This document shows, in pieces, positions 42,295-52,755 of a DNA stretch of 64,000 bases. The stretch is taken from the NCBI GenBank assembly GCA_934615235.1, contig CAKTTL010000001.1, positions 21,120-85,119 on the forward strand, given 5' to 3'. Source of the DNA: an uncultured Clostridia bacterium (lineage in GTDB: Bacteria > Bacillota > Clostridia > Christensenellales > Aristaeellaceae). A program made the position numbers and the translations under genes. Numbering within the stretch: position 1 is the first letter of the stretch; the number at the start of each line of letters is the position of its first letter. The notes beneath the pieces were generated by a model, which saw nothing but the letters and a program-made list of their open reading frames with translations, was not told the origin of the DNA and did not search any database.

Positions 42295-42814
42295 CGTTTC
42301 GGCTCCTGCAGCCATATTTCCCGCGGCAATCGAACAGCAGCCCGATCATGCTCTTATAATACGGGATAAATTCGCCGGAATCGATCATCTCGAAGATTTC
42401 CTCGCGGCTCGCCCATTTCACGCGCTGCACTTCTTCCGGCTGCAGCGTTAGCTCGTCGGGAGAAACATCCCGCAGGATTGTGTAATAATCGTCAAAGCCG
42501 GTCGGACAATTGACCGTCACGACCGGGCGCAGTCCGTCGGTTTCGATATGCAGCCCCAGCTCTTCCCGCAGTTCGCGGCCGAGCGCCTCGCGGCTGCTCT
42601 CGCCCGCGTCGGCGTGGCCGCCCATGGATACGTCCCACAGGTTCGACCAGCCGAGCTTAAACGGCTGCCGCTGCTGGATGAGCATTTCGCCGCGCGAATT
42701 AAAGACGCACGCGTGTACCACCAGATGGTACTCGCCCGGCTGCGCCTTCGTTCCGCGTTCCAACGTTCTTCCCGTGCGCTGCCTGTCCGCGTTGTAAATA
42801 TCAAGCAGTTCCAT
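42275..42814 (-). CDS. NUDIX hydrolase (isopentenyl-diphosphate isomerase-like subgroup)
   Basis: 179 residues with a full Nudix box GGHADAGESSREALGREL followed by REELGL. The segment GEYHLVVHACVFN and LGWSNLWDVSMGGHADAG match the YfcD/IDI-like NUDIX subgroup that hydrolyses nucleoside diphosphate derivatives. True IDI activity is unlikely without the second catalytic motif set. ATG 42814 follows GGAGAGAG. It overlaps the methyltransferase gene and lies after pepF with a hairpin between. Confidence 0.9.
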   Translation of the reverse strand: MELLDIYNADRQRTGRTLERGTKAQPGEYHLVVHACVFNSRGEMLIQQRQPFKLGWSNLWDVSMGGHADAGESSREALGRELREELGLHIETDGLRPVVTVNCPTGFDDYYTILRDVSPDELTLQPEEVQRVKWASREEIFEMIDSGEFIPYYKSMIGLLFDCRGKYGCRSRNDARQPL

Positions 42815-42830
42815 TTCTCTCTCCTTCAAA

Positions 42831-42862
42831 TCGCCCCGCACGGTTTTCTCCATGCGGGGCGA
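42831..42862 (-). terminator. Hairpin between pepF and the NUDIX gene
   Basis: TCGCCCCGCA (42831-42840) pairs perfectly with TGCGGGGCGA (42853-42862), 12-base loop. Little U-tract follows, so termination may be partial and pepF may share transcripts with the NUDIX and methyltransferase genes. Confidence 0.65.
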
Positions 42863-42869
42863 TCGTGGG

Positions 42870-44672
42870 TTATTTAAGCATTTCGGAGAAATCCGCCAGC
42901 AGCTCGGCGAAATAATCCAGCGCGGAAACAACCGGTTCCGGCGTGGACATATCGACGCCGGCCACCTTCAGCTCCTCAATCGGCGTCATGCTGCCGCCGA
43001 GCGTAAGGAACTTGCGGTAAGCCGCCACAGCTTCCTCGCCGCCGGTCAGAATGCGCTTTGCCAGCGCGACCGCCGCGCAGAAACCCGTCGCATACTTGTA
43101 AACGTAGAAAGCGTTATAGAAATGCGGAATGCGCATCCATTCGTTTTCAACAACCTGGTCGACCTTGCAGCTGCCGCCGTAATAAAGCTTGTTCAGCTCA
43201 TAATACATCTTGCAAAGCGACTCGCGCGTCAACGGCTCGCCCGCCTCTTCCATCGCGTGCGCCTTCATTTCGAATTCCGCAAACATCGCCTGGCGGAACA
43301 CGGTCGTGCGGAAGCCCTCCAGCAGGCGGCCGATCAGCGCGATCTGCGCGTCCTTGTTTCCCGCATATCGCCTGCGCAGCGATTCAATCGTCAGCACCTC
43401 GTTGCAGGTGGACGCGACTTCAGCCACGAAAATCGTATAATCGCTCTTGAAGTACGGCTGGGTTTTGTTGGAATAATAGCTGTGCATCGCGTGACCCATC
43501 TCGTGGGCGAGCGTCATCAGGCCGTCCAGCTCGGGGCGGTAATTGAGCAGCACGTACGGATGCACGCCGTAAGCGCCGCCGTTGGAATACGCGCCGCTGC
43601 TCTTGTTGGGCGTTTCGTAAACGTCGATCCATCCGGCGTTCTTCGCGGAGCGAACCACATCCTGATAATCCTTGCCCAGCGGGGCGACCGCTTCCAGCAG
43701 CAGCTCGTACGCATCGTCAAAGGTAAGCTCCATATGGAAATCCTTTGCCATAGGCGTGTACAGGTCGTACATATGGACGTTCGGGATACCGAAGGCGTCC
43801 TTCCGCATTTCGGAATAGGCGTTCAGCACGGGCAGCGCGTCGTGAATCGCCTCGAGCAGGTTGTCGTATACGCTTTCCGGAATATCGTCCGGATACAGCG
43901 CGGCTTCGCGGGCGCTGTGATAGGCGTGCGCGTGAGCGCCGAACACGTCGGCCTTGACGTTGGTGGAATACATGGCGGCGAACGTCGAGCCATAGGCGGC
44001 GTAGGCCTTCATCATCCGTTCATACGCGCCGCGGCGAACGGTGCGATTCCTGCTTTCCATCATGGAACCGTACAGCGCGTTGGTGAGCGCAACGCTCTTG
44101 CCGTTTTCATCGCGCACCTTGCCCAGGCTCATATCAACGTCGGTAAACATATCGTAGATATTGCTCGCGCCGCCCAGCGCTTCGGACGCGTTGGCCAGCA
44201 GCGTTTCGGTTTCGCTGGAAAGCGTATGCGGACGCATGCGCTCCAGATCCTTGAGGTACACGTCGTAATCGGCAAAGTCCGGATCGGCGATATACGCCTC
44301 GAGCGTCTCCTCCGGCAGGCTGAGAAGCTCCGGCTGCAGGAACGCCGAAGCGGCGTAGAACTGCGTGGCAAGGCTCTGCGCGCGCGCGATCAGCCCCTGA
44401 TAGAACGAATCGGAGTTATCGGAATTGAGATTCGTCGCTGCATAGGTATACAGGCGGGAAAGATGCTCGCCCGCTTCGGCGTAAATACGCAGCGCGTTGA
44501 GGACGGCCGCGCAGCCATCCTTGAGCGTCCCCGCGCATTCGGCGAGTTTCGCGGCGTTTTCCTTGACATAGGCAAAATCGGCTTCCCAGTCTTCCTGGGT
44601 TTTATAAATGTGTTCCGGCTTCCAAAGGCAGCCTTCCGGCACGTCTTTTCTGGTTTTCGGCAGTTCGATCAT
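42870..44672 (-). CDS. pepF: Oligoendopeptidase F
   Basis: 600-residue M3B zinc metallopeptidase, the usual PepF length, cytoplasmic. Zinc site H390-E391-x-x-H394 in LAHEMGHAMHSYYS, with the third ligand Glu in VAEVASTCNEVL about 28 residues on. The start ATG 44672 (MIELPKTRKDVPEG) follows GGAGGAG. It cleaves oligopeptides of about 7-17 residues. Promoter at 44705-44733. Confidence 0.96.
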   Translation of the reverse strand: MIELPKTRKDVPEGCLWKPEHIYKTQEDWEADFAYVKENAAKLAECAGTLKDGCAAVLNALRIYAEAGEHLSRLYTYAATNLNSDNSDSFYQGLIARAQSLATQFYAASAFLQPELLSLPEETLEAYIADPDFADYDVYLKDLERMRPHTLSSETETLLANASEALGGASNIYDMFTDVDMSLGKVRDENGKSVALTNALYGSMMESRNRTVRRGAYERMMKAYAAYGSTFAAMYSTNVKADVFGAHAHAYHSAREAALYPDDIPESVYDNLLEAIHDALPVLNAYSEMRKDAFGIPNVHMYDLYTPMAKDFHMELTFDDAYELLLEAVAPLGKDYQDVVRSAKNAGWIDVYETPNKSSGAYSNGGAYGVHPYVLLNYRPELDGLMTLAHEMGHAMHSYYSNKTQPYFKSDYTIFVAEVASTCNEVLTIESLRRRYAGNKDAQIALIGRLLEGFRTTVFRQAMFAEFEMKAHAMEEAGEPLTRESLCKMYYELNKLYYGGSCKVDQVVENEWMRIPHFYNAFYVYKYATGFCAAVALAKRILTGGEEAVAAYRKFLTLGGSMTPIEELKVAGVDMSTPEPVVSALDYFAELLADFSEMLK

Positions 44673-44704
44673 CGTATTCTCCTCCGAAAGAAATTTATGG
44701 ATAT

Positions 44705-44733
44705 AGTGTAACGCAAAAACTTTGCACGCGCAA
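44705..44733 (-). promoter_or_regulatory. Promoter of pepF
   Basis: Minus strand TTGCGC (44728-44733), 17 bases, TACACT (44705-44710), about 33 bases before the pepF start. Confidence 0.65.
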
Positions 44734-44760
44734 GTGGAAGAAAGGCGGCGACTGCATGTA

Positions 44761-44823
44761 AGGCAATCCCGCATAATTTGAAGGCATCCGTCGGCCTTTA
44801 CGCGGTATGACGCGGGATTGCCT
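44761..44823. repeat. Nested inverted repeat
   Basis: AGGCAATCCCGC (44761-44772) is the perfect inverse of GCGGGATTGCCT (44812-44823). Between them AAGGC (44781-44785) pairs with GCCTT (44794-44798). Function unknown; lies upstream of the pepF promoter. Confidence 0.75.
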
Positions 44824-44957
44824 CAACGGCGCAGAGCGCCGTAAAACGCGGAATCAAATAAGCCCCCCGTACCCGCCCTCTTCCGGCGGCCGGCGCTGGG
44901 TTGTAAAGCGTAACCAGAAACGATGCGTCTGTAACGATGCTGGGCTGCATTGATAAG

Positions 44958-44976
44958 CGTGGGATTCGAACCCACG
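44958..44976 (-). other. tRNA T-arm-like remnant
   Basis: On the minus strand a 6-base-pair stem CGTGGG/CCCACG encloses the exact T-loop TTCGAAT, matching the tRNA T-arm consensus. No acceptor, D or anticodon arm can be paired around it, so it is not an intact tRNA. It may be a degraded tRNA 3' half or a chance palindrome. Confidence 0.45.
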
Positions 44977-45059
44977 GGCACGGCCCGGCGCGCCGCCATA
45001 CGCACAGCCTCATTCTCCGCTGCCGAGATCGCGCCCGCTCCGCCGGAATACCAGCTTTT

Positions 45060-45512
45060 TTACCGCAATTCCGTCGTCCAGTTCGTCGCCTGAATGAGCG
45101 TATCCAGCCGCCGCGCTTCTTTGGCGTATTGATCGCATTTCGCCTGATACGCGCCCACGTCGATTACGCTGAGAATTTTAATTTCCGTGCGCGTCGCGCG
45201 CCGGGTGCAGCTGCGCGCCTCCTCCAGAAAACGCCGGTATGTCTCCGTGCGCTTTATCAGACAATCGCGTCGGGCGATCAGTTCCGTCAGCGTTCCCTCG
45301 GCCGTTCGGGTCGCGGCGTTGGCGTTGTTAATGCGCACCATCAGCGCTTCCAGCCTGCGATAGCATTCTTCCGCCTCGCAGATCAGCTTCTCCGGATTTT
45401 CCGGCGGCGTTTCGCCTTCCTGTACCAGCACGTTCGCCTCGATGCGATCGTTCAGCTGTTCGATACGCTTCTGCAAATCGGCGCGATTCTGCAGCGCTTC
45501 GGCCAAGAGCAT
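45060..45512 (-). CDS. DIP1984 family protein
   Basis: 150 residues, a helical coiled-coil protein of the DIP1984 (septicolysin-like) family. It starts MLLAEALQNRADLQKRIEQL and continues with VLVQEGETPPENPEKLI and ALMVRINNANAATRTAEG, all close to the family pattern. Biochemical role unknown. Own consensus promoter; divergent from the AraC regulator gene. Confidence 0.9.
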   Translation of the reverse strand: MLLAEALQNRADLQKRIEQLNDRIEANVLVQEGETPPENPEKLICEAEECYRRLEALMVRINNANAATRTAEGTLTELIARRDCLIKRTETYRRFLEEARSCTRRATRTEIKILSVIDVGAYQAKCDQYAKEARRLDTLIQATNWTTELR

Positions 45513-45545
45513 TCTTTCTCACTCCCCCTGTTTTTCTCATTTCGA

Positions 45546-45573
45546 ATTATATCCATCTCCGTCGAAAAGTCAA
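45546..45573 (-). promoter_or_regulatory. Promoter of the DIP1984 gene
   Basis: Minus strand TTGACT (45568-45573), 16 bases, TATAAT (45546-45551). Its -35 is 8 bases from the -35 of the divergent AraC promoter. Confidence 0.82.
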
Positions 45574-45581
45574 CGCGCCGG

Positions 45582-45610
45582 TTGACATGTCTGCGCAAAC
45601 CGCTTACAAT
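45582..45610 (+). promoter_or_regulatory. Promoter of the AraC regulator gene
   Basis: Perfect -35 TTGACA (45582-45587), 17 bases, TACAAT (45605-45610). Confidence 0.88.
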
Positions 45611-45653
45611 TTCCCCTGTCGTTTTCACCACAGACAAAAGGAGGCCGGCTGCG

Positions 45654-46550
45654 TTGGATTTTCACTTGAACCCTGAAGAAGGGCGTTTTTTCAACCTCGA
45701 TCTGCGCGAAGGCTCCGTCATGCTCTCGCCCACGCTGAACCGGGAAGTTCCGACCCTGCCGCTCAGCGGCTGTTCCTACGGCTATTTTTACGCCGGACCG
45801 GATCATTTCACGCAGCGCAATGCGCCCTGTCCGCTTTATCAGGTTTTCATCACGCACAGCGGCTGCGGCCGTTTGCTGCTTCAGGGCAAAACTTACCTCA
45901 TGCGTCCCGGCACCGTCACGCTGCTCGATCTGCGCCAGGCGCACCGCTACGAAACCGCCGGCGATCATTGGGAGCATGAATGGGTGAACTTTAACGGCCC
46001 CTGCTGCGAGTTCTATTATAACCTGATTCACCGGGACGGCTTCGCCGTTTATGATATGGGCGCCGCCCGCGCGCCCGTCGAACGCATGCGCGAGCTGCGC
46101 GCCTGCATGCAGCTTCCCGGTCTGCTCGGCCGCGTACACAGCGGCACGCAGGTTCTCGCCCTGCTCGATTCGCTCTGCGACCTCGCTGCGGCCCGTCTGG
46201 GCGAAGCCGAAGCGGACAGCCGCGAAAACGTTCTGCGCTCGGCGCGCTATATTGAAGAGCATTACGCTGAAAAGCTGACGCTCGACGAACTTGCCGCAAT
46301 TGCGTTTCTCTCCAAATACTATTATACCCGCGCCTTCAGCCGCTGCACCGGCATGACGCCGTACGAATATCTCAACTCCGTCCGGCTCAGCCAGGCGCGC
46401 CGCCTGCTCTTCACTTCCACCCTTTCAGTCGAAGAAATCGGTTGGACGGTCGGTTTCGGCGGCGGGAAAAACTTTATCCGCCGCTTCAAACAGGCCACCG
46501 GCGCAACGCCCGGGGAATATCGCAGGCAGATAAACGGGGAAAACGGATAA
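45654..46550 (+). CDS. AraC family transcriptional regulator
   Basis: 298 residues from TTG 45654, 8 bases after AAAGGAGG. An N-terminal cupin sugar-binding domain (about 50-130: YQVFITHSGCGRLLLQGKTYLMRPGT, HEWVNFNG) and a C-terminal AraC helix-turn-helix pair (about 195-295: LTLDELAAIAFLSKYYYTRAF and SVEEIGWTVGFGGGKNFIRRF). This resembles MsmR/RhaS-type regulators of sugar genes. Candidate target is lacZ at 50208, which lies just beyond tdk; the operator is not identified. The long frame running upstream of 45654 overlaps the divergent gene and is not coding. Confidence 0.9.
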   Translation: MDFHLNPEEGRFFNLDLREGSVMLSPTLNREVPTLPLSGCSYGYFYAGPDHFTQRNAPCPLYQVFITHSGCGRLLLQGKTYLMRPGTVTLLDLRQAHRYETAGDHWEHEWVNFNGPCCEFYYNLIHRDGFAVYDMGAARAPVERMRELRACMQLPGLLGRVHSGTQVLALLDSLCDLAAARLGEAEADSRENVLRSARYIEEHYAEKLTLDELAAIAFLSKYYYTRAFSRCTGMTPYEYLNSVRLSQARRLLFTSTLSVEEIGWTVGFGGGKNFIRRFKQATGATPGEYRRQINGENG

Positions 46551-46564
46551 TCGACAGGGTTTAT

Positions 46565-46606
46565 GCGAGGGAGGGGTTCTTTCAGAAGAAAGAACCCCTC
46601 CCTCGC
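46565..46606. repeat. Perfect palindrome, copy 3 of the dispersed family
   Basis: A 19-base arm (46565-46583) pairs perfectly with 46588-46606. The following tail AGAAAGTCTCTTTTT (from 46617) resembles that of copy 1. It sits between the convergent ends of the AraC gene and tdk. Confidence 0.85.
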
Positions 46607-46643
46607 GCTCCCTCCCAGAAAGTCTCTTTTTGGGGAACGGATT

Positions 46644-47204
46644 TTATTCTTCGGGCGCAAGTTCGCCTTTTTCCCAGTGTTTGCGGCAGAGAGCGACGTA
46701 GCTCTCGTTGCCGCCGAGCATGATCTGCTCGCCCGTTTTGATCACCCGGCCGTTATAGACGCGCGCGTTGCAGGTCGCCTTGCGGCCGCACCAGCAGACG
46801 GTCTTGATTTCCTCAATCGTATCGGCCCAGGCCAGCAGCCACTGACTGCCCTCGAAAAGGTTACCGCGGAAATCGCTGCGCAGGCCGTAACAGATAACGG
46901 GGATGTTCATTTCATCCACGATGGAGACAAGCTTCTCGACCTGTTCCTTTTTCAGGAACTGCGCTTCGTCGACGATGACGCAATGATACTGCGTCAGGTC
47001 GATCGAATCCAGCTCCTCGACATAGGAACAGGCGGCCTGCAGCCCGGCGCGCGAGCCGACGACGCGCGCGCCGTCGCGGTTATCGAGCCGGGGCTTGAGC
47101 ATCAGCGCTCGCTGCCCCCGCTCCTGATAATTATACTGCACCATGATGGCGTTGGCGGATTTGGACGACCCCATCGCGCCATACCGGAAATACAGCTTTG
47201 CCAT
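46644..47204 (-). CDS. tdk: Thymidine kinase
   Basis: 186 residues of the type II TK family: P-loop GAMGSSKSANA, VIVDEAQFLKKEQVEKL, VICYGLRSDF and the lasso/zinc part with CWCGRKATCNARV and ALCRKHW (four zinc cysteines). Phosphorylates thymidine for nucleotide salvage. ATG 47204 is chosen over an upstream ATG in the lacZ end. Lies 19 bases after lacZ on the same strand, an unusual pairing, so it probably shares the lacZ transcript. Confidence 0.95.
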   Translation of the reverse strand: MAKLYFRYGAMGSSKSANAIMVQYNYQERGQRALMLKPRLDNRDGARVVGSRAGLQAACSYVEELDSIDLTQYHCVIVDEAQFLKKEQVEKLVSIVDEMNIPVICYGLRSDFRGNLFEGSQWLLAWADTIEEIKTVCWCGRKATCNARVYNGRVIKTGEQIMLGGNESYVALCRKHWEKGELAPEE

Positions 47205-47223
47205 TTCAACAGTTCTCCGTTTC

Positions 47224-50232
<3,009 letters not shown>

Positions 50233-50254
50233 TCAATGGCAGCCTTTATACCCT

Positions 50255-50283
50255 ATCATACGCTAACGCGCCGCCGTTGGCAA
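50255..50283 (-). promoter_or_regulatory. Promoter of lacZ
   Basis: Minus strand TTGCCA (50278-50283), 17 bases, TATGAT (50255-50260), about 47 bases before the lacZ start. Confidence 0.72.
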
Positions 50284-50309
50284 TAGCGTTTCCGGACAAA
50301 AAATATGCA

Positions 50310-50338
50310 CTTGCGTCCTCTTTGTCAGAGAACGCAAG
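50310..50338 (-). terminator. Terminator after the PrsW gene
   Basis: CTTGCGT pairs with ACGCAAG (50310-50316 and 50332-50338), with inner CTCT/AGAG pairing; a T6 run follows on the minus strand (complement of 50298-50303). Confidence 0.85.
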
Positions 50339-50358
50339 CGCACGGAACGCCGGCAGGA

Positions 50359-51069
50359 TCAAATATATCGGTCGTTCTTCGAAAGTTTGCGCACAAGCAG
50401 GAACGACGCAGCGAAAAGCGCGGCGATGAAACCGATGAAAATCCACTCGCTGCTCTGCGACGAGCCGGAAGCGATATAATCGTACGCGCCGTGCAGGAGC
50501 GCCGGGGCGACGACCGCCAGCACGCGGCACAGCTTCGACATGCTTTCGTTGCCCGCGTTCTGATACCGCTTTGCAAACCCGTACCACGCGCCCATGAAAA
50601 CGCCGAAACACGCATGCCCGGGCACGGCCGTTACCGCGCGCACAAGCGCCGTTCCGAAGCCGTACATGAGCACGTAAGCGATATTCTCCCACAGCGCGAA
50701 ACCGAGCGAGACGAACACCGCGTAGACCACGCCGTCAAATTGGCTGTTGAATTCCGGATCATACCATGTGCGGCGCTTGAGCAGCAGATACTTGAACCCT
50801 TCTTCCGAAAACGCCACCACGCCGAAGAACATGAAAATATTATACAGCTCCGGCGAATTCGGGAAAACGAGATTCAGCAGGAAATCGCCCGCGCGCTCCG
50901 TCACCTTCGCCAGCGCCGTCGCGATTACGCCGCCGATTACCAGAGAAATCAGCAGCACCCACGACTCGCGCTCGAGCCGGTCGGCGCGGTATACCTTCAC
51001 CAGCAGCGCCACCGCCGGAATCACCGCGGCCGCGATCAAAATGGGGTTGAGGTAATAATACCAGAACAT
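50359..51069 (-). CDS. PrsW family intramembrane metalloprotease
   Basis: 236 residues with about seven membrane segments. PrsW signatures are all present: SEEGFKYLLL, FDGVVYAVFVSLGFALWENIAY, GHACFGVFMGAWYG and LLHGAYDY. In B. subtilis PrsW cuts the RsiW anti-sigma factor; whether this one does so is unknown, and no sigma/anti-sigma pair lies nearby. ATG 51069 is spaced 8 bases from GGTGG; ATG 51081 touches it. Consensus promoter upstream. Confidence 0.92.
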   Translation of the reverse strand: MFWYYYLNPILIAAAVIPAVALLVKVYRADRLERESWVLLISLVIGGVIATALAKVTERAGDFLLNLVFPNSPELYNIFMFFGVVAFSEEGFKYLLLKRRTWYDPEFNSQFDGVVYAVFVSLGFALWENIAYVLMYGFGTALVRAVTAVPGHACFGVFMGAWYGFAKRYQNAGNESMSKLCRVLAVVAPALLHGAYDYIASGSSQSSEWIFIGFIAALFAASFLLVRKLSKNDRYI

Positions 51070-51106
51070 CTTCCCATCCACCTTCCGGATTTGTTTTTCG
51101 CCTCAA

Positions 51107-51135
51107 ATTATATATGCTCCGCGGCTTTCTGTCAA
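51107..51135 (-). promoter_or_regulatory. Consensus sigma-A promoter of the PrsW gene
   Basis: Minus strand TTGACA (51130-51135), 17 bases, TATAAT (51107-51112): a perfect match at both boxes. Confidence 0.92.
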
Positions 51136-51185
51136 AACTCCGGCAAATTTTTGCCGCGCAGGGCGCGGCTGAAAAAACATCCCAC

Positions 51186-51214
51186 TTGCGTAATCTGCCA
51201 AAACAGGGTACAAT
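51186..51214 (+). promoter_or_regulatory. Promoter of the frr-uppS-cdsA-dxr-rseP-ispG operon
   Basis: TTGCGT (51186-51191), 17 bases, TACAAT (51209-51214), about 38 bases before frr. It is divergent from the PrsW promoter. Confidence 0.8.
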
Positions 51215-51252
51215 AGGCTTATAAAGCGCATGCAGAACAGGAGTGATACATC

Positions 51253-51813
51253 ATGACGACGGATCAGATTCTCGAAAACGCAAAAGACAAAATGAACAAA
51301 ACCGCCGCTGCTCTGAAAAAGGATTTCTCCACCCTGCGCGCCGGCCGCGCCAACCCGCAGCTGCTGGACCGCATCACCGTGGACTATTACGGCACGCCCA
51401 CCCCGCTCAACCAGCTGGGCAACATCTCCGCGCCCGAACCGCGCCTGCTGGTCATTTCCCTGTGGGATCCCAAGCAGATTCCGCTGGTTGAAAAGGCCAT
51501 CATGAAGAGCGATCTGGGCATGACCCCCGCCAACGACGGCCGCGTCATCCGCCTGATCGTGCCGGAGCTGAACGAAGAGCGCCGCAAGGAACTGAGCAAG
51601 ATGGTCAAGAAGAGCTGCGAAGAGAGCAAGGTCGCCGTCCGCAACATTCGCCGCGACGCCGTCGAGCAGTTCAAGAAAATGAAGAAGAACAGCGAAATCA
51701 CCGAGGACGATCAGAAATCCGCCGAAACCGATATTCAGAAGATCCACGACGCCGCCATCAAGGAGCTGGACAAGATCGCCGCCGAAAAGGAAAAGGAGAT
51801 CATGTCGGTTTGA
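51253..51813 (+). CDS. frr: Ribosome recycling factor
   Basis: 186 residues, normal for RRF. It splits post-termination ribosomes together with EF-G. Full family pattern: LRAGRANPQLLDRITVDYYGTPTPLNQLGNI, LTPANDGRVIRL-like region (LGMTPANDGRVIRLIVPELNEERRKEL) and VAVRNIRRDAVEQFKKMKK. First gene of the conserved frr-uppS-cdsA-dxr-rseP-ispG run. Start after AGGAGTGAT. Confidence 0.97.
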   Translation: MTTDQILENAKDKMNKTAAALKKDFSTLRAGRANPQLLDRITVDYYGTPTPLNQLGNISAPEPRLLVISLWDPKQIPLVEKAIMKSDLGMTPANDGRVIRLIVPELNEERRKELSKMVKKSCEESKVAVRNIRRDAVEQFKKMKKNSEITEDDQKSAETDIQKIHDAAIKELDKIAAEKEKEIMSV

Positions 51814-52019
51814 CGCAGACGCTTCTGGGCCTGCCGCTGGAGGAAGCGCTCGCGCGTCTGCGCGCGGCGGGCATTGAACCGAATATTATCGAAAGCCGCG
51901 CTCCGCGCCGCTCCGAAGGGAACGGCGCGCTTCGCGTTGTCCGCGTAAAAAACGGCGGGCGCGAAATCACGGTGTGCGGCTTTCAAACTGCATTGAAAGA
52001 GGAAACGCCGCATGGCTGA
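51810..52019 (+). CDS. Small conserved-looking protein between frr and uppS
   Basis: 69 residues from a TTG that overlaps the frr stop (TTGA), ending 8 bases inside uppS. The sequence TLLGLPLEEALARLRAAGIEPNI resembles a PASTA-like repeat unit (beta strand, helix EEALARLRAAG, then a strand), followed by a second beta-rich half. The tight overlaps at both ends and gene-like codon use support it as real. Function unknown; a small partner in envelope synthesis would fit the operon, but this is only positional. Confidence 0.65.
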   Translation: MTQTLLGLPLEEALARLRAAGIEPNIIESRAPRRSEGNGALRVVRVKNGGREITVCGFQTALKEETPHG

Positions 52020-52743
52020 ACAATGGCTGAAACCCGAGCGCATGCCCCGGCATGTCGCCATCATCATGGACGGCAACGGCCGCTGGGCCAAAAAGCGCGG
52101 TCTTCCCCGCGCAATGGGCCACCGCGCGGGCGTGGAAGCGATGCGCGCAATCATCCGGGAAAGCAGCGATCTCGGGATAGAAGTGCTTTCGCTTTACGCG
52201 TTTTCGACGGAAAACTGGAAGCGCTCCACCGAAGAAGTCGGCGTGCTGATGGGGCTGCTGCTGGAATTCTGCAACCGCGAAGTGGAAAACCTTTACCGCA
52301 ACAACGTGCGCATCCGCATCCTCGGCGATGTGGAGCATATGCCTGATCCACAGCGCGAAGCGCTGAAAAACGCCATGGCGCGCACGCAGGACCGCACCGG
52401 GCTGCAGCTGAACTTCGCCATCAACTACGGCGGCCGGGACGAGCTGCGCCGCACGGCGCGCGCGCTGTGCGAGCAGGCGCTTTCAGGCGCGCTCAATCCC
52501 GCGGAAATCACCGAGGATACCCTCCGGCAGGCGCTGGACACGCACGGCCAGCCGGATGTGGATCTGGTCATCCGCACCAGCGGCGAGGAGCGGATGAGCA
52601 ACTTTCTCCCCTTCCAGGCCGCATATGCCGAGCTGCAGTTTTCTCCCACCCTCTGGCCCGATTTCGGGGTGGACGATTACCACGCCGCTCTGGATAATTT
52701 CGCCGGACGCGACAGGCGTTTTGGCGGCCGCAATGAAAAATAA
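52012..52743 (+). CDS. uppS: Undecaprenyl diphosphate synthase
   Basis: 243-residue cis-prenyltransferase. It elongates FPP to the C55 carrier used for peptidoglycan and wall polymers. Landmarks: HVAIIMDGNGRWAKKRGLPR with catalytic Asp, GHRAGVEAMR, LYAFSTENWKR and the C-terminal DLVIRTSGEERMSNFLPFQAAYAEL. ATG 52012 lies inside the 3' end of the small upstream gene, with GAGG just before it. Uses the product of ispA (12322). Confidence 0.97.
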   Translation: MAEQWLKPERMPRHVAIIMDGNGRWAKKRGLPRAMGHRAGVEAMRAIIRESSDLGIEVLSLYAFSTENWKRSTEEVGVLMGLLLEFCNREVENLYRNNVRIRILGDVEHMPDPQREALKNAMARTQDRTGLQLNFAINYGGRDELRRTARALCEQALSGALNPAEITEDTLRQALDTHGQPDVDLVIRTSGEERMSNFLPFQAAYAELQFSPTLWPDFGVDDYHAALDNFAGRDRRFGGRNEK

Positions 52744-52755
52744 CGGAGGCAACCT

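Larger units (their letters stand above)
44673..45059. other. Gene-free 387-base stretch
   Basis: Between pepF and the DIP1984 gene I find no supportable gene. It holds the pepF promoter, a nested inverted repeat (44761-44823) and a tRNA T-arm-like remnant (44958-44976). The rest is unassigned GC-rich DNA. Confidence 0.7.

Noticed and set aside
44951..45060. Possible intact tRNA on the minus strand
   Set aside because: Only the T-arm fits. The bases after it (GCTTATC) have no complementary acceptor strand within 100 bases upstream, and D and anticodon arms cannot be drawn.
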